A stretch of 34,620 nt of DNA from Propioniciclava sp. (lineage in GTDB: Bacteria > Actinomycetota > Actinomycetes > Propionibacteriales > Propionibacteriaceae). Of this stretch, positions 23,496 through 31,235 are shown in pieces. A program made the position numbers and the translations under genes. Each line of letters starts with the position of its first letter. Position 1 is the stretch's first letter. The notes below the pieces were generated by a model that did not search any database, was not told the DNA's origin, and worked only from the letters and a program-made list of their open reading frames with translations. The stretch lies in contig NZ_JARKOT010000059.1 of assembly GCF_029977985.1 (NCBI RefSeq), positions 1 through 34,620 on the forward strand, read 5' to 3'.

Positions 23496-23933
23496 TCAGG
23501 CGCGGAGCGTGGCGAGCGTGGCCGCCACGCGGCGGGCGCGGGTTTCAGGCTTCTTGGCGTCCGCTATCGCCTCGGCGGCCTCGCGACGCCGGGTGTGGCT
23601 CCACGCGTCCCACGTGGCGCGCAGCGCGGCGTCCGCCCCGAACGCTTCCGCGAGTTCCGTCGGCAGGTCGACGGTGCGCTCGGCCGTGTCGAGCGTGATG
23701 TCGAGGGTGTAGGTGCGGCCGGCCTCGACGCCGGTGAGGGCCCGGTTGGCCTTGGAGAGGCCGATGAGGTAGCTGCCGCCCATGGGCGCGATCGAGGTGC
23801 GCAGGGTGCCGTCGCCCACCCGGACCACCACCTTCGGCCGCTTGCCGCCGCCGAGGGCGAGAACCGCGTCCTCCGGCACCCTGAAGCCGGTGTTGGACGC
23901 GGTAATCTGCTCGGCCGTCAGATCGAGCTTCAC
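23496..23933 (-). CDS. YdeI/OmpD-associated family protein (DUF1905 + OmdA)
   Basis: A 145-aa protein. Residues 1-90 form a DUF1905-like beta barrel (TGFRVPEDAVLALGGGKRPKVVVRV, SYLIGLSKANRALTGV, YTLDITLDTAERTVDLPTEL). The last 45 are the helical OmdA motif (ATWDAWSHTRRREAAEAIADAKKPETRARRV). Relatives have been linked to bacteriocin or stress resistance, but the biochemical role is unknown. The GTG at 23931-23933 overlaps the stop of the upstream DinB-like gene (GTGA), so the two form an operon. Confidence 0.85.
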   Translation of the reverse strand: MKLDLTAEQITASNTGFRVPEDAVLALGGGKRPKVVVRVGDGTLRTSIAPMGGSYLIGLSKANRALTGVEAGRTYTLDITLDTAERTVDLPTELAEAFGADAALRATWDAWSHTRRREAAEAIADAKKPETRARRVAATLATLRA

Positions 23934-24499
23934 GCCGTGCCCCCGATGTCGTGGACGTGGTGGACCAGGTCGTGGATGAAGTACTGCCCCAGCGTGCGGG
24001 CCGTGAACTCCGATCCGTTCGACCGGACGCCCCGCCAGTCCCACTGCTCGGGCGTCGGGGACGCCCACATCTCCTGGGCGGCTGCCGCGCGCTCCTTGAC
24101 GAGGATCGCGGTGACGTGGCTGTTCGCCTGCCAGTACTCCTTCTCGGTGGCGGCGGCGTCCTGGTCCCAGTCGGGGAACTGGGCCCCGCGTCCGCCCGAC
24201 TCGAGGATGAGCTTCAGCCTGTCGCTCATCACCTCCATGACGTCGGCGACGTGCTGGCCGTACTCGATCACCGACCACGTGTGCGGCTCGGGCCGGTGGC
24301 CGGCGTCCGGGCGCTCGACGGCGCTCGTGAACGCGGCGGCCGCCTCCGCGATGGACCGCGGGATCTGCTCCGGCTGCAGGGAGCCGGCTTCGAAGCCGCA
24401 CTCGGGGCAGGGGCGCTCGAGGACCCACGTCCAGTCCTTCGTGTCGGGTGTGGCCGGTTCGGGTGGGGTGGTGGGGTGCTCAGCGGACACATCGCTCAT
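23930..24499 (-). CDS. DinB-like metal-dependent thiol-transferase family protein
   Basis: A 189-aa DinB/YfiT superfamily protein. The N-terminal WVLERPCPECGFEAG segment is typical of actinobacterial members. The four-helix bundle carries metal-site histidines in EPHTWSVIEYGQHVADV and YFIHDLVHHVHDI. Several actinobacterial DinB proteins are mycothiol-dependent transferases, but no substrate is known here. The ATG at 24499 is preferred over an in-frame GTG at 24508 because TACGGT lies exactly 7 nt upstream, matching the leaderless pattern of other genes in this window. Confidence 0.82.
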   Translation of the reverse strand: MSDVSAEHPTTPPEPATPDTKDWTWVLERPCPECGFEAGSLQPEQIPRSIAEAAAAFTSAVERPDAGHRPEPHTWSVIEYGQHVADVMEVMSDRLKLILESGGRGAQFPDWDQDAAATEKEYWQANSHVTAILVKERAAAAQEMWASPTPEQWDWRGVRSNGSEFTARTLGQYFIHDLVHHVHDIGGTA

Positions 24500-24512
24500 G
24501 AGAGGCACCGTA
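24500..24512 (-). promoter_or_regulatory. Putative leaderless -10 element of the DinB-like gene
   Basis: Minus-strand TACGGT (24512-24507) is followed by GCCTCTC and the ATG at 24499. The divergent histidine-kinase gene begins at 24538, so the whole intergenic region is 38 bp, leaving little room for leaders on either side. Confidence 0.45.
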
Positions 24513-24537
24513 GTCGGCGAGGGGGCATCATGCAGTC

Positions 24538-25920
24538 ATGCAGCTGCGCGATTCGCCGGCCCGGCACGGGCTTCGCCGACAGGTCACCGTGCTCACCGGT
24601 GCCCTCGTCGCGGTGGCGTTGGTGGCCGGCGTCCTCGTCTTCGCGACGCTCCTCTACCGCGTGTTGGTGGGTCAGCTCACGTCGTCGGTGGTGTCGGAGA
24701 CGGGCATCATCGCGGACGCCGTCGCCGCCCACGGTCCGGCAGCCGCCCGGTCGGTCGGCTTCGCGGCGGCGTTCGACGTGCAGTTGCTCGACCCCGACGG
24801 CAACGTGATGCTGACCACCTCCGGCCAGACGCAACCCCTGTCCCTGCTTCGGCCGGAGGCGGGCCTGCTGGTCAGCCAGGGCGTGGATGCCTGGTGGGTG
24901 CCGTTCGACACCGATCAGCCGATGCTCGTGGCGGTCGCGGGGGTTGACTACGACGACGCGACCTACACCGTGCTCGTCGGGACGCCCCTGGACCGGATCC
25001 ACGACACGGTTTCTCTGACGGCGGGCGTTCTGCTGGCTGCCGTTCCGGCGCTGGTGGCGCTCGTCGCGGGGCTGTCCTGGTGGGTCGTGGTTCGGGCGCT
25101 GCGTCCGGTCGAGGACATCCGCGCTCGGGTGGAAGCGGTCACGGCGACCAACCTCTCCGAGCGGGTGCCGGTGCCTGCCTCGGGTGACGAGATCGCCGCC
25201 CTCGCCACCACGATGAACGGCATGCTGGCGCGCCTCGAGGAGGCCCGGGACGTCCAGACCCGGTTCGTTGCCGATGCGAGCCACGAACTCCGGTCGCCGA
25301 TCACGGCGCTGAGCGGCGCGCTCGAACTGATGGCCGATGACCCTGCAGCGCAGTCGGGAAGCCTGGCGGCCCTGGTGCCGCTCGCCCGCGAGGAGACCGA
25401 TCGGCTGCAGGGGCTGGTGAGCGGTCTGTTGCGGTTGGCGCGTGCCGATGCGGCCGGCGCCCTCCTGCCGGTGAGCGATGTGGACCTCGACGATCTGGCG
25501 CTGGCCGAGGTGACGCGACTGCGCGCCACCTCGGGGCTCACGATCCGCGCCGAGGTGCACCCGGTGCGCGTGCTGGGCGACGCCGGTGCGCTGGCACAGG
25601 TGGTCCGGAACCTCGCCGACAACGCCGTGCGGCATGCCCGGACGACCGTGGCGGTCGGGGTGCGGTTCTCGGGCACCACGGCCCGGCTGACCGTCGAGGA
25701 CGACGGAACCGGCGTCCCTCCCGAGGAGCGGACCCGGGTGTTCGAGCGGTTCGTCCGGCTCGACGAGTCCCGCTCACGCGACGCCGGGGGCTCCGGTCTC
25801 GGGCTCGCCATCGTCGCCGAGACGGTCCACGCGCACGGCGGCACCGTGACCGTGGACGCGTCGCCCACGCTCGGCGGTGCCCGCTTCATCGTCGACCTGC
25901 CCGCGGGAGGCCCGTCCTGA
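24538..25920 (+). CDS. Sensor histidine kinase (HAMP, HisKA, HATPase)
   Basis: A 460-aa membrane kinase. TM1 is at about 16-42 and TM2 at about 160-185, with a sensor domain of about 120 residues between them. HAMP is at about 186-238. HisKA carries phospho-acceptor H249 in ADASHELRSPITAL. The ATP-binding domain has the N box NLADNAVRHA, G1 DDGTGVP, F box FERFVRLDESRSRD and G2 GGSGLGLAIV. It belongs to the large PhoR/MprB-like group. Its probable partner regulator is the next gene, but that is encoded on the opposite strand, converging with a 9-bp gap, instead of preceding it in one operon. The ATG at 24538 has no Shine-Dalgarno. Confidence 0.92.
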   Translation: MQLRDSPARHGLRRQVTVLTGALVAVALVAGVLVFATLLYRVLVGQLTSSVVSETGIIADAVAAHGPAAARSVGFAAAFDVQLLDPDGNVMLTTSGQTQPLSLLRPEAGLLVSQGVDAWWVPFDTDQPMLVAVAGVDYDDATYTVLVGTPLDRIHDTVSLTAGVLLAAVPALVALVAGLSWWVVVRALRPVEDIRARVEAVTATNLSERVPVPASGDEIAALATTMNGMLARLEEARDVQTRFVADASHELRSPITALSGALELMADDPAAQSGSLAALVPLAREETDRLQGLVSGLLRLARADAAGALLPVSDVDLDDLALAEVTRLRATSGLTIRAEVHPVRVLGDAGALAQVVRNLADNAVRHARTTVAVGVRFSGTTARLTVEDDGTGVPPEERTRVFERFVRLDESRSRDAGGSGLGLAIVAETVHAHGGTVTVDASPTLGGARFIVDLPAGGPS

Positions 25921-25929
25921 CGGGGAACC

Positions 25930-26616
25930 CTACGTCGCCCGCGGGGCGTCGTCGCGCAAGCGGTACCCCACCCCGCGCACCGTCTCAATGGACGCCGCAC
26001 CGAACGGCGCATCCACCTTGCGGCGCAGGTAGCCGATGTAGACCTCCACGATGTTCGGGTCGCCGCCGTAGGCGGAATCCCACACGTTCTCCAGGATCTG
26101 GGTCTTCGTCACGGCCACCCCCGCGTTGCGCAGCAGGTATTCCAGCAGGCTGAACTCCCGGGGGGTGAGGGTGAGCGTGGTTCCGTCGCGGGTCGCCGTG
26201 TGGGCGGCCGGGTCGAGCTCGATGCCGGACGCAGTCAGCGTCACCGGGCGCGCACGGGTGCCCCGCCGCGCCAGCGCGCGCAGCCGCGCGCGCAGCACGA
26301 CAAGGCTGAACGGTTTGGTGAGGTAGTCGTCGGCGCCGAGGTCGAGGGCGTCCTCCTGGTCGTACTCCCCGTCCTTCGCGGTGAGCATCAGCACCGGCGT
26401 CCACACCTCGCGCGCCCGCAGGTGTTTGAGCACGTCGTAGCCGTTGAGCCGGGGCAGCATGATGTCGAGCACCACGACGTCGTAGTGGTGCTCGAGTGCT
26501 GCGAACAGACCACCCGGACCGTCCCGCTCGACATCGACCACGTGTCCCTCAGCCGACAACCCTCGGCGAACGACCTCGGCGATCGCCGCGTCGTCCTCCA
26601 CCACCAGCACCCTCAT
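25930..26616 (-). CDS. OmpR/PhoB-family response regulator
   Basis: A 228-aa regulator. The receiver domain has acidic pocket E7-D8-D9, phospho-acceptor D51 in VVVLDIMLP, the T/S switch in MLTAKDGE and a lysine in LTKPF. The C-terminal winged helix (about 125-222) has LTPREFSLLEYLLRNAG, the recognition region GGDPNIVEVYIGYLRRK and the end VRGVGYRLRDD. A GGAGGTGG Shine-Dalgarno precedes the ATG at 26616, which overlaps the stop of a possible 27-codon small ORF. It reads toward the kinase gene and away from the HtrA-like protease gene. Confidence 0.94.
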   Translation of the reverse strand: MRVLVVEDDAAIAEVVRRGLSAEGHVVDVERDGPGGLFAALEHHYDVVVLDIMLPRLNGYDVLKHLRAREVWTPVLMLTAKDGEYDQEDALDLGADDYLTKPFSLVVLRARLRALARRGTRARPVTLTASGIELDPAAHTATRDGTTLTLTPREFSLLEYLLRNAGVAVTKTQILENVWDSAYGGDPNIVEVYIGYLRRKVDAPFGAASIETVRGVGYRLRDDAPRAT

Positions 26617-26696
26617 CGAGCCACCTCCTCCGTGACGTCGTGGCCGGCGAGGCGCCGCAGGCGGCCGCTCTCCAGCACGAGCTGGGCCATCGTCAT
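26613..26696 (-). CDS. Possible 27-aa small ORF leading the regulator mRNA
   Basis: ATG at 26694-26696 opens a 27-codon frame (MTMAQLVLESG, then RLRRLAGHDVTEEVAR) whose TGA overlaps the regulator's ATG. Minus-strand TAGATT at 26707-26702 ends 5 nt before this ATG, so a leaderless transcript could begin here. The Shine-Dalgarno of the regulator lies inside its last codons, which fits translational coupling. No homology is recognised and the frame could be chance. Confidence 0.35.
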   Translation of the reverse strand: MTMAQLVLESGRLRRLAGHDVTEEVAR

Positions 26697-26701
26697 GGGG
26701 G

Positions 26702-26765
26702 AATCTACGCCGGCGGCGTCCTGAGAGGGCGCTGAGCCCGCGTGCCGTCCTTCCCGTTCTCTCAG
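26702..26765. promoter_or_regulatory. Candidate response-regulator operator between regulator and protease genes
   Basis: CTGAG occurs at 26721-26725 and 26732-26736, an exact 11-bp period as expected for direct repeats bound by OmpR-family dimers. An inverted copy in CTCTCAG lies at 26759-26765. A minus-strand TAGATT (26707-26702) could be the regulator's -10. The site lies between the response regulator (minus) and the HtrA-like protease (plus, ATG 26815), so it may serve autoregulation and target control. No clear plus-strand promoter boxes were identified. Confidence 0.5.
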
Positions 26766-26814
26766 CGACCCCGGCGCAGGGTGGTGCTCGACAGCGATCC
26801 AGAGGAGGAACCCC

Positions 26815-27984
26815 ATGACCACCCAGACCCCGTGGCCGACCTACCCGTCCACCGCCTTCGCCCCCGGCCCCGTGCCTCCTCAGCCCGAGCCTCCTGCACG
26901 ACGACAGGGGTGGGGGAAGCTGGCGCTCGTGGGGCTCGCGGCCGGCCTCGCCGGCAGCGCGCTGACCCTCGGCGCCACCTCATTGATGACGCCGACGCCG
27001 GTTGTCGTCCCGACGCCGGTCGCGAGTGCCCCCGCGAACGCGGCGCTCACGGGCTGGGCAGACGTCGCGAACAAGGTGACGCCGAGCGTCGTGGCGATCA
27101 CCGTCACGACCACCCAAGGCGGCGACGCCGGCTCCGGCGTCATCTGGGACGCCGACGGTCACGTCGTGACCAACGACCACGTGGTGTCGGCGGCGTCGAC
27201 GGGTGGGCGCATCCGCGTCACGCTGTCGAACCAGCACGTGTACGACGCGACGATCGTGGGCACCGACCCGACGACCGATCTGGCCGTGCTCCAGATCACC
27301 GATCCTCCCGCCGACCTGACTCCCATCGACCACACCCGGACGCAGGTCGCCGTGGGCGACGACGTGCTCGCTGTCGGCAACCCCCTGGGTCTGTCGGGGA
27401 CGGTCACGTCCGGCATCGTGAGCGCGGTCGACCGCCCGGTGGCCACCTCGGCCCAGTCCGGCACGAGCGGCCAGCCGGTCGTCACCGACGCGATCCAGAC
27501 GAGCGCCGCCGTCAACCCCGGCAACTCGGGCGGCGCGCTGGTCGACGCCGCGGGCACGCTGGTCGGCATCAACTCCTCGATCGCGAGCCTGAGCCAGTCC
27601 AGCGGCAGTCAGGCGGGCAGCATCGGCATCGGCTTCGCGATCCCGACCAACGAGGTCGACCTGATCGTCCCGCAGCTCATCAGCTCCGGTGTGGCGCACC
27701 ATGCCTTCCTGGGCGTGAGCAGTGCCGACGCCACGGTGGACGCCGACGGCGCCACCAAGACCGGCGCGGGCATCACGCAGGTCGTCGCGGGTGGGCCGGC
27801 GGCGTCCGTCCTGCAGGCCGGTGATGTCGTGACGGCCATCGACGGGCAGACCGTCACGGGCACGGAGTCCCTCGTCGGCCGCGTCCGCGAGCTGCCCGTG
27901 GGCCAGGACGTGATGGTCTCCTACGTGCGTGGCGGTGCGGTCCAGAGCGCGCAGGTCATGCTCGGGCAGGCGCCGCAGGGATGA
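26815..27984 (+). CDS. HtrA/DegP-like membrane-anchored serine protease (S1C, PDZ)
   Basis: A 389-aa protease. It has a Pro-rich cytoplasmic start (1-33), one membrane anchor at about 36-60 and a periplasm-side linker. The chymotrypsin-like domain has a complete triad: H122 in VVTNDHVV, D155 in PTTDLAVLQ and S238 in NPGNSGGAL. The C-terminal PDZ domain (about 295-385) has LGV, GPAASVLQAGDVVTAIDG and the final strand. Such proteases degrade misfolded envelope proteins and are typically induced by an envelope two-component system, matching the adjacent regulator and kinase. AGAGGAGGAA precedes the ATG at 26815. Confidence 0.92.
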   Translation: MTTQTPWPTYPSTAFAPGPVPPQPEPPARRQGWGKLALVGLAAGLAGSALTLGATSLMTPTPVVVPTPVASAPANAALTGWADVANKVTPSVVAITVTTTQGGDAGSGVIWDADGHVVTNDHVVSAASTGGRIRVTLSNQHVYDATIVGTDPTTDLAVLQITDPPADLTPIDHTRTQVAVGDDVLAVGNPLGLSGTVTSGIVSAVDRPVATSAQSGTSGQPVVTDAIQTSAAVNPGNSGGALVDAAGTLVGINSSIASLSQSSGSQAGSIGIGFAIPTNEVDLIVPQLISSGVAHHAFLGVSSADATVDADGATKTGAGITQVVAGGPAASVLQAGDVVTAIDGQTVTGTESLVGRVRELPVGQDVMVSYVRGGAVQSAQVMLGQAPQG

Positions 27985-28001
27985 GCCCACTCAGCCGCTT
28001 C

Positions 28002-28036
28002 GCGTGGACGCCTCGTGTCACCGTGCGCGTCCACGC
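28002..28036. repeat. 10-bp perfect stem-loop after the protease gene
   Basis: GCGTGGACGC (28002-28011) and GCGTCCACGC (28027-28036) form a perfect 10-bp stem with a 15-nt loop in the 85-bp gap before the DUF4118 gene. Without a T-tract it may be a weak terminator or an mRNA-end stabiliser. Confidence 0.55.
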
Positions 28037-28069
28037 CTGCGCTCGGGCCGGACGGCATGGCGTGGTGTC

Positions 28070-28795
28070 ATGACCGGTCCGAGCCACCCGTCCGTCCGGG
28101 TGCGCCTCCTCGCCGTCGCGGTGCCCGTGGCCCTTACCTTCCTGGCGAGCGTGGTGATGCCCTTCCAGCCCGCCACGGTGGGCGTCGTCCTCGTCGCGGT
28201 CGTCGTGGCGGCCGCCGTCTTCGGCGACCGTCAAGCCGGCTGGCTGGCCGCCGTGGCCGGTGCGGCGGCGTACGACTTCTTCCTGGTCGTGCCGCACCAC
28301 AGTCTCGCCGTGGACGCCCCGCGCGACATCGAGTTCGACCTTGCTCTCCTCGCGGTCGGCGCCATCGTGACCGAGGTCATCGTGGCCGGACGTCACATGC
28401 GTCGGCTCGCCGGCGAGCGTGGCACCTACCTGCGCGACCTGTCCGCTGTCCACGACGCCGACGACAGCTGGGACGACCTCCGCGACCGCGTCACGTCGCT
28501 GGTCGCTCGGCAGTTGGACGCCGACGAGGTCACCCTGGTCGCCGGGCCACCGTCCTCGGACGCCGCCGTCGTCACCGGCGACGGGCTGCTGCGGGTGGGT
28601 GCCCACCAATGGGATCCGGCGGCGTCCGGGCTGCCGACGGACCGCTATCTGGCCGTCCCGATCCGCCGCGGCGACCGGACCGTCGCCCACTTGCGCATCT
28701 CCTGCGCCACCCACGTCAGCCGGCCGACACGCGAGCAGCTGGGCGTGGTCGCCCTGCTCACGCAAGCGCTGGACACGCACCTGGTCGAGCCCTGA
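28070..28795 (+). CDS. DUF4118 (KdpD-like) membrane sensor protein without kinase domain
   Basis: A 241-aa protein. Four closely spaced hydrophobic helices (about 10-115) contain a YDFFLVVPHHSLAVDAPRDIEF-like segment, the hallmark of the DUF4118 domain that precedes the kinase in KdpD. It ends with a GAF-like alpha/beta domain (about 130-240; YLAVPIRRGDRTVAHLRIS, then QLGVVALLTQALDTHL). No histidine-kinase core follows, so it is a stand-alone input module. The ATG at 28070 was chosen because the hydrophobic region begins right after it and the upstream frame is only an overlap with the protease region. Placed downstream of HtrA in the same direction, it may be an accessory sensor of the neighbouring two-component system. 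Confidence 0.72.
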   Translation: MTGPSHPSVRVRLLAVAVPVALTFLASVVMPFQPATVGVVLVAVVVAAAVFGDRQAGWLAAVAGAAAYDFFLVVPHHSLAVDAPRDIEFDLALLAVGAIVTEVIVAGRHMRRLAGERGTYLRDLSAVHDADDSWDDLRDRVTSLVARQLDADEVTLVAGPPSSDAAVVTGDGLLRVGAHQWDPAASGLPTDRYLAVPIRRGDRTVAHLRISCATHVSRPTREQLGVVALLTQALDTHLVEP

Positions 28796-28804
28796 CCGCG
28801 CCGC

Positions 28805-29602
28805 TCAGCCCGCGCAGTCGAAGCTCTGGTCCATCTCCAGGGCGGGGAAGGACTCCTTGGGGAACGACACCAGCTTCGCCGGCACGCCCGCGACGGTGGA
28901 GTGGGGCGGCACGTCCTCGAGCACGACGCTGCCGGCGCCGATCTTCGCCCCCTCGCCGACCGTGATGTTGCCCAGCACCTTCGCGCCGGCGCCGATCATG
29001 ACGCCGCGGCCGACCTTCGGGTGACGGTCGCCGCCCGACTTGCCCGTGCCGCCGAGGGTGACCTCGTGGAGCATCGAGAAGTTGTCCTCGATGACGGCGG
29101 TCTCGCCGATGACCACGCTCGTCGCATGGTCGAACATCACTCCACGGCCGATGCGCGCGCCGGGGTGGATGTCGACGGCGAACACCTCGGAGATGCGGCT
29201 CTGCAGGAACAGCGCGAGCGCCGGCCGATGGTCGACCCAGAAGTGGTGGGCGATCCGGAACGACTGCACCGCGTGAAAGCCTTTGAAGTAGAGAAGCGGC
29301 TGCGAATACCCGCGCGTCGCCGGGTCGCGGCTCAGCACGGCCTGGAGGTCGGCGATCACCGACTCCTCGATGTAGGGGTCCCGCGCGAAGGCCTGGTAGG
29401 CGAGATCGAGCAACGTCAGCGCCGACATGTTCGCGGCGGACAGCTTGTGCGCGAGCAGCGAGCCGAGGGCGTCCATGAGCGAGCCGTGCCGCAGGATCGC
29501 CTCGTGCAGGAACCCGCCCAGGCAGGGTTCGCGGGCCGCGTCGCGCGCGGCTTCCTCGCGAATGGTCGCCCAGATGTCGGCGTCGGGAACTTGATCGGTC
29601 AT
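28805..29602 (-). CDS. cysE: Serine O-acetyltransferase
   Basis: A 265-aa cytoplasmic enzyme making O-acetylserine for cysteine synthesis. It has an N-terminal SATase helical domain (about 1-140, LHEAILRHGSLMDALGSLLAHKL, AYQAFARDPYIEESVIADLQAVLSRDPA). The hexapeptide beta-helix contains VDIHPGARIGRGVMFDHATSVVIGETAVI, the HEVTLGGTGKSGGDRHPKVG loop and IGAGSVVLEDVPPHSTVAGVPAKL. It is the long form, like E. coli CysE, and not the short actinobacterial form with a cysK partner; no cysK is adjacent. GGAGG lies just before the ATG at 29602. It follows the carboxylesterase gene by 35 bp on the same strand. Confidence 0.94.
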   Translation of the reverse strand: MTDQVPDADIWATIREEAARDAAREPCLGGFLHEAILRHGSLMDALGSLLAHKLSAANMSALTLLDLAYQAFARDPYIEESVIADLQAVLSRDPATRGYSQPLLYFKGFHAVQSFRIAHHFWVDHRPALALFLQSRISEVFAVDIHPGARIGRGVMFDHATSVVIGETAVIEDNFSMLHEVTLGGTGKSGGDRHPKVGRGVMIGAGAKVLGNITVGEGAKIGAGSVVLEDVPPHSTVAGVPAKLVSFPKESFPALEMDQSFDCAG

Positions 29603-29637
29603 GGCGTCCTCCGGTGGCGCGAGCGTGGGCTCACAGC

Positions 29638-31116
29638 CTAGACGGACGCCGCCACCCGCCGCTCCAGCGCGTAGGGGTCGGGTTCGGCGTGCGAGATGGT
29701 GTCGAACACCATCGCCGTGCGGTCGGGGTGCCAGGTGGGCCAGCCGACCCGATGCTCGGTGACGAACTGCACCCACGCGCCGTGCATCGCGTCGGCCAGC
29801 GCCTGGGGCGGCTCGGGGTGGCTGGAACTCGTGACGCGGTCGGCGCCCAGGCAGTCGAACACGAAGGGAAGTTCGGCGCAATGGCTCGCGAGCCCCGTGC
29901 CGGGGTGCACCAGGCGGAAGTCGTAGAGCCACGTGGGGCCGGAGCCGCGCAGGTCGGCCCACTGCACCATGTCCGTGCGGAAGGTGAGGTCGGTCACGAG
30001 TTGGCCCATGACGGAGGCCGCCCCTCCCGGCAGTGCCCCGTACGTAGCGAGGTAGTCGGCAGCGACAGGCGCCAGCGGCGTCCGGGCGAGCGCCTCAGCC
30101 AAGGAGCCGTCGGCGACGAGCGGCGCGAACAGCGCCCCCATCCCGGTGAACTCGTGGGCAGTGGCACCCATGAGGAGGGGCAGGTCGGCACCGACGCCGG
30201 CGGCCAGGGCGTCCGGGATGGCGGTGGTGAGCACCTCGCCGTCGATGGCCGGGCGGAACGCGAGCCCGCCGCGGAGACCGTCGCCGAGGAGGCCGGCGAG
30301 GGCGGCGTCGAGGGTATCGGTGGGAGGCGGGGTGGTCAGGGCGTCGGTGGCGTCGAGCACGGCGTCCTCGTCGACCGCGGCGAGGGCGTCCCGCGTCCAA
30401 GGGACGCCGAGCCGGTCGGCGAGCGCCCGGCTGGCGGCCTCGGCGGTGGCCCGGGGGGCGACGTCGAGCCCGCCCGACTGGACGATGGCGGCCGAGAACA
30501 GGCCCCCGGCCAGCGGTGAAGCGAGCAGCGCCCACACGGCGCCGCCGCCTGCGGACTGGCCGGCGATGGTGACGCGCCTCGGATCGCCGCCGAACGCCGC
30601 GATGTTCTCGCGGACCCACGTGAGGGCCGCGATCTGGTCGCGGAGGCCACGGTTGTGGGGGGCGTCCGGGATCCAGCCGAAGCCGTCGAAGCCGAGCCGG
30701 TAGCTGATTGTCACCGTGACGACGCCGTCGCGGTTGAAGGCGGCGCCGTCGTACCAGGGGCTGCTGGGCGAGCCGGCCTTGAACCCGCCGCCGTGGATCC
30801 AGACGAGGACGGGGAGGGCGGCGTCTGGGTCGCCGGGGGCGGGGGTGAAGACGTTGAGGTTGAGGATGTCGTCTCCGGGGTAGGACGGCTCGGGGATGGC
30901 CGTGACCTCACCGAAAGGCCGGCGCTGCGGCGTCGGGCCGGGGTGGGTGGCGTCCCGGGTGCCCTCCCATGCGCCGCGGCGCACGGGGGCGGCGAAGCGC
31001 AGCGCGCCGACGGGCGGTTCCGCGTAGCCAATGCCGTAGAAGGCCGCCGAGCCCCCGCGCCACAGGCCCCGCACGTCGCCCCCGGTGGTCGAGACGATGG
31101 GGTCCGTGGTGTCCAT
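29638..31116 (-). CDS. Carboxylesterase, type B
   Basis: A 492-aa alpha/beta-hydrolase of the cholinesterase/type B carboxylesterase family without a signal peptide. It begins DPIVSTTGGDVRGLW and contains the oxyanion-hole motif WIHGGGFKAG, nucleophile S188 in AGQSAGGGA, an acid candidate Glu in GATAHEFTGMG and the catalytic His in SHCAELPFVF. The RTLALWYDG-like region reads SPWYDGAAF. It hydrolyses short-chain esters or carbamates; the natural substrate is unknown. A strong AAGGAGGA precedes the ATG at 31116. It lies downstream of palindrome A and upstream of cysE. Confidence 0.9.
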   Translation of the reverse strand: MDTTDPIVSTTGGDVRGLWRGGSAAFYGIGYAEPPVGALRFAAPVRRGAWEGTRDATHPGPTPQRRPFGEVTAIPEPSYPGDDILNLNVFTPAPGDPDAALPVLVWIHGGGFKAGSPSSPWYDGAAFNRDGVVTVTISYRLGFDGFGWIPDAPHNRGLRDQIAALTWVRENIAAFGGDPRRVTIAGQSAGGGAVWALLASPLAGGLFSAAIVQSGGLDVAPRATAEAASRALADRLGVPWTRDALAAVDEDAVLDATDALTTPPPTDTLDAALAGLLGDGLRGGLAFRPAIDGEVLTTAIPDALAAGVGADLPLLMGATAHEFTGMGALFAPLVADGSLAEALARTPLAPVAADYLATYGALPGGAASVMGQLVTDLTFRTDMVQWADLRGSGPTWLYDFRLVHPGTGLASHCAELPFVFDCLGADRVTSSSHPEPPQALADAMHGAWVQFVTEHRVGWPTWHPDRTAMVFDTISHAEPDPYALERRVAASV

Positions 31117-31143
31117 GGGGTCCTCCTTGATGGCAGGGTCGCG

Positions 31144-31193
31144 TTTTCGACATTGGGTTTGTGGGCACGTGCCACGAATCCCTATGTCGAAAA
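31144..31193. repeat. 50-bp palindrome centred on CACGTG, copy A
   Basis: A symmetric element with outer arms TTTTCGACAT (31144-31153) and ATGTCGAAAA (31184-31193), and GGCACGTGCC at its centre (31164-31173). Copy B lies at 32941-32990; the two agree at about 36 of 50 positions, and at 21 of 25 in the right half. Both are followed by TCACAAACGTG, directly in B and after about 12 extra bases in A (31201-31211). It sits in the 119-bp gap between the carboxylesterase start and the gamma-glutamyltransferase stop. Confidence 0.85.
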
Positions 31194-31235
31194 AGGTAGG
31201 TCACAAACGTGCACACGACGATCCCCATCGGCCGC

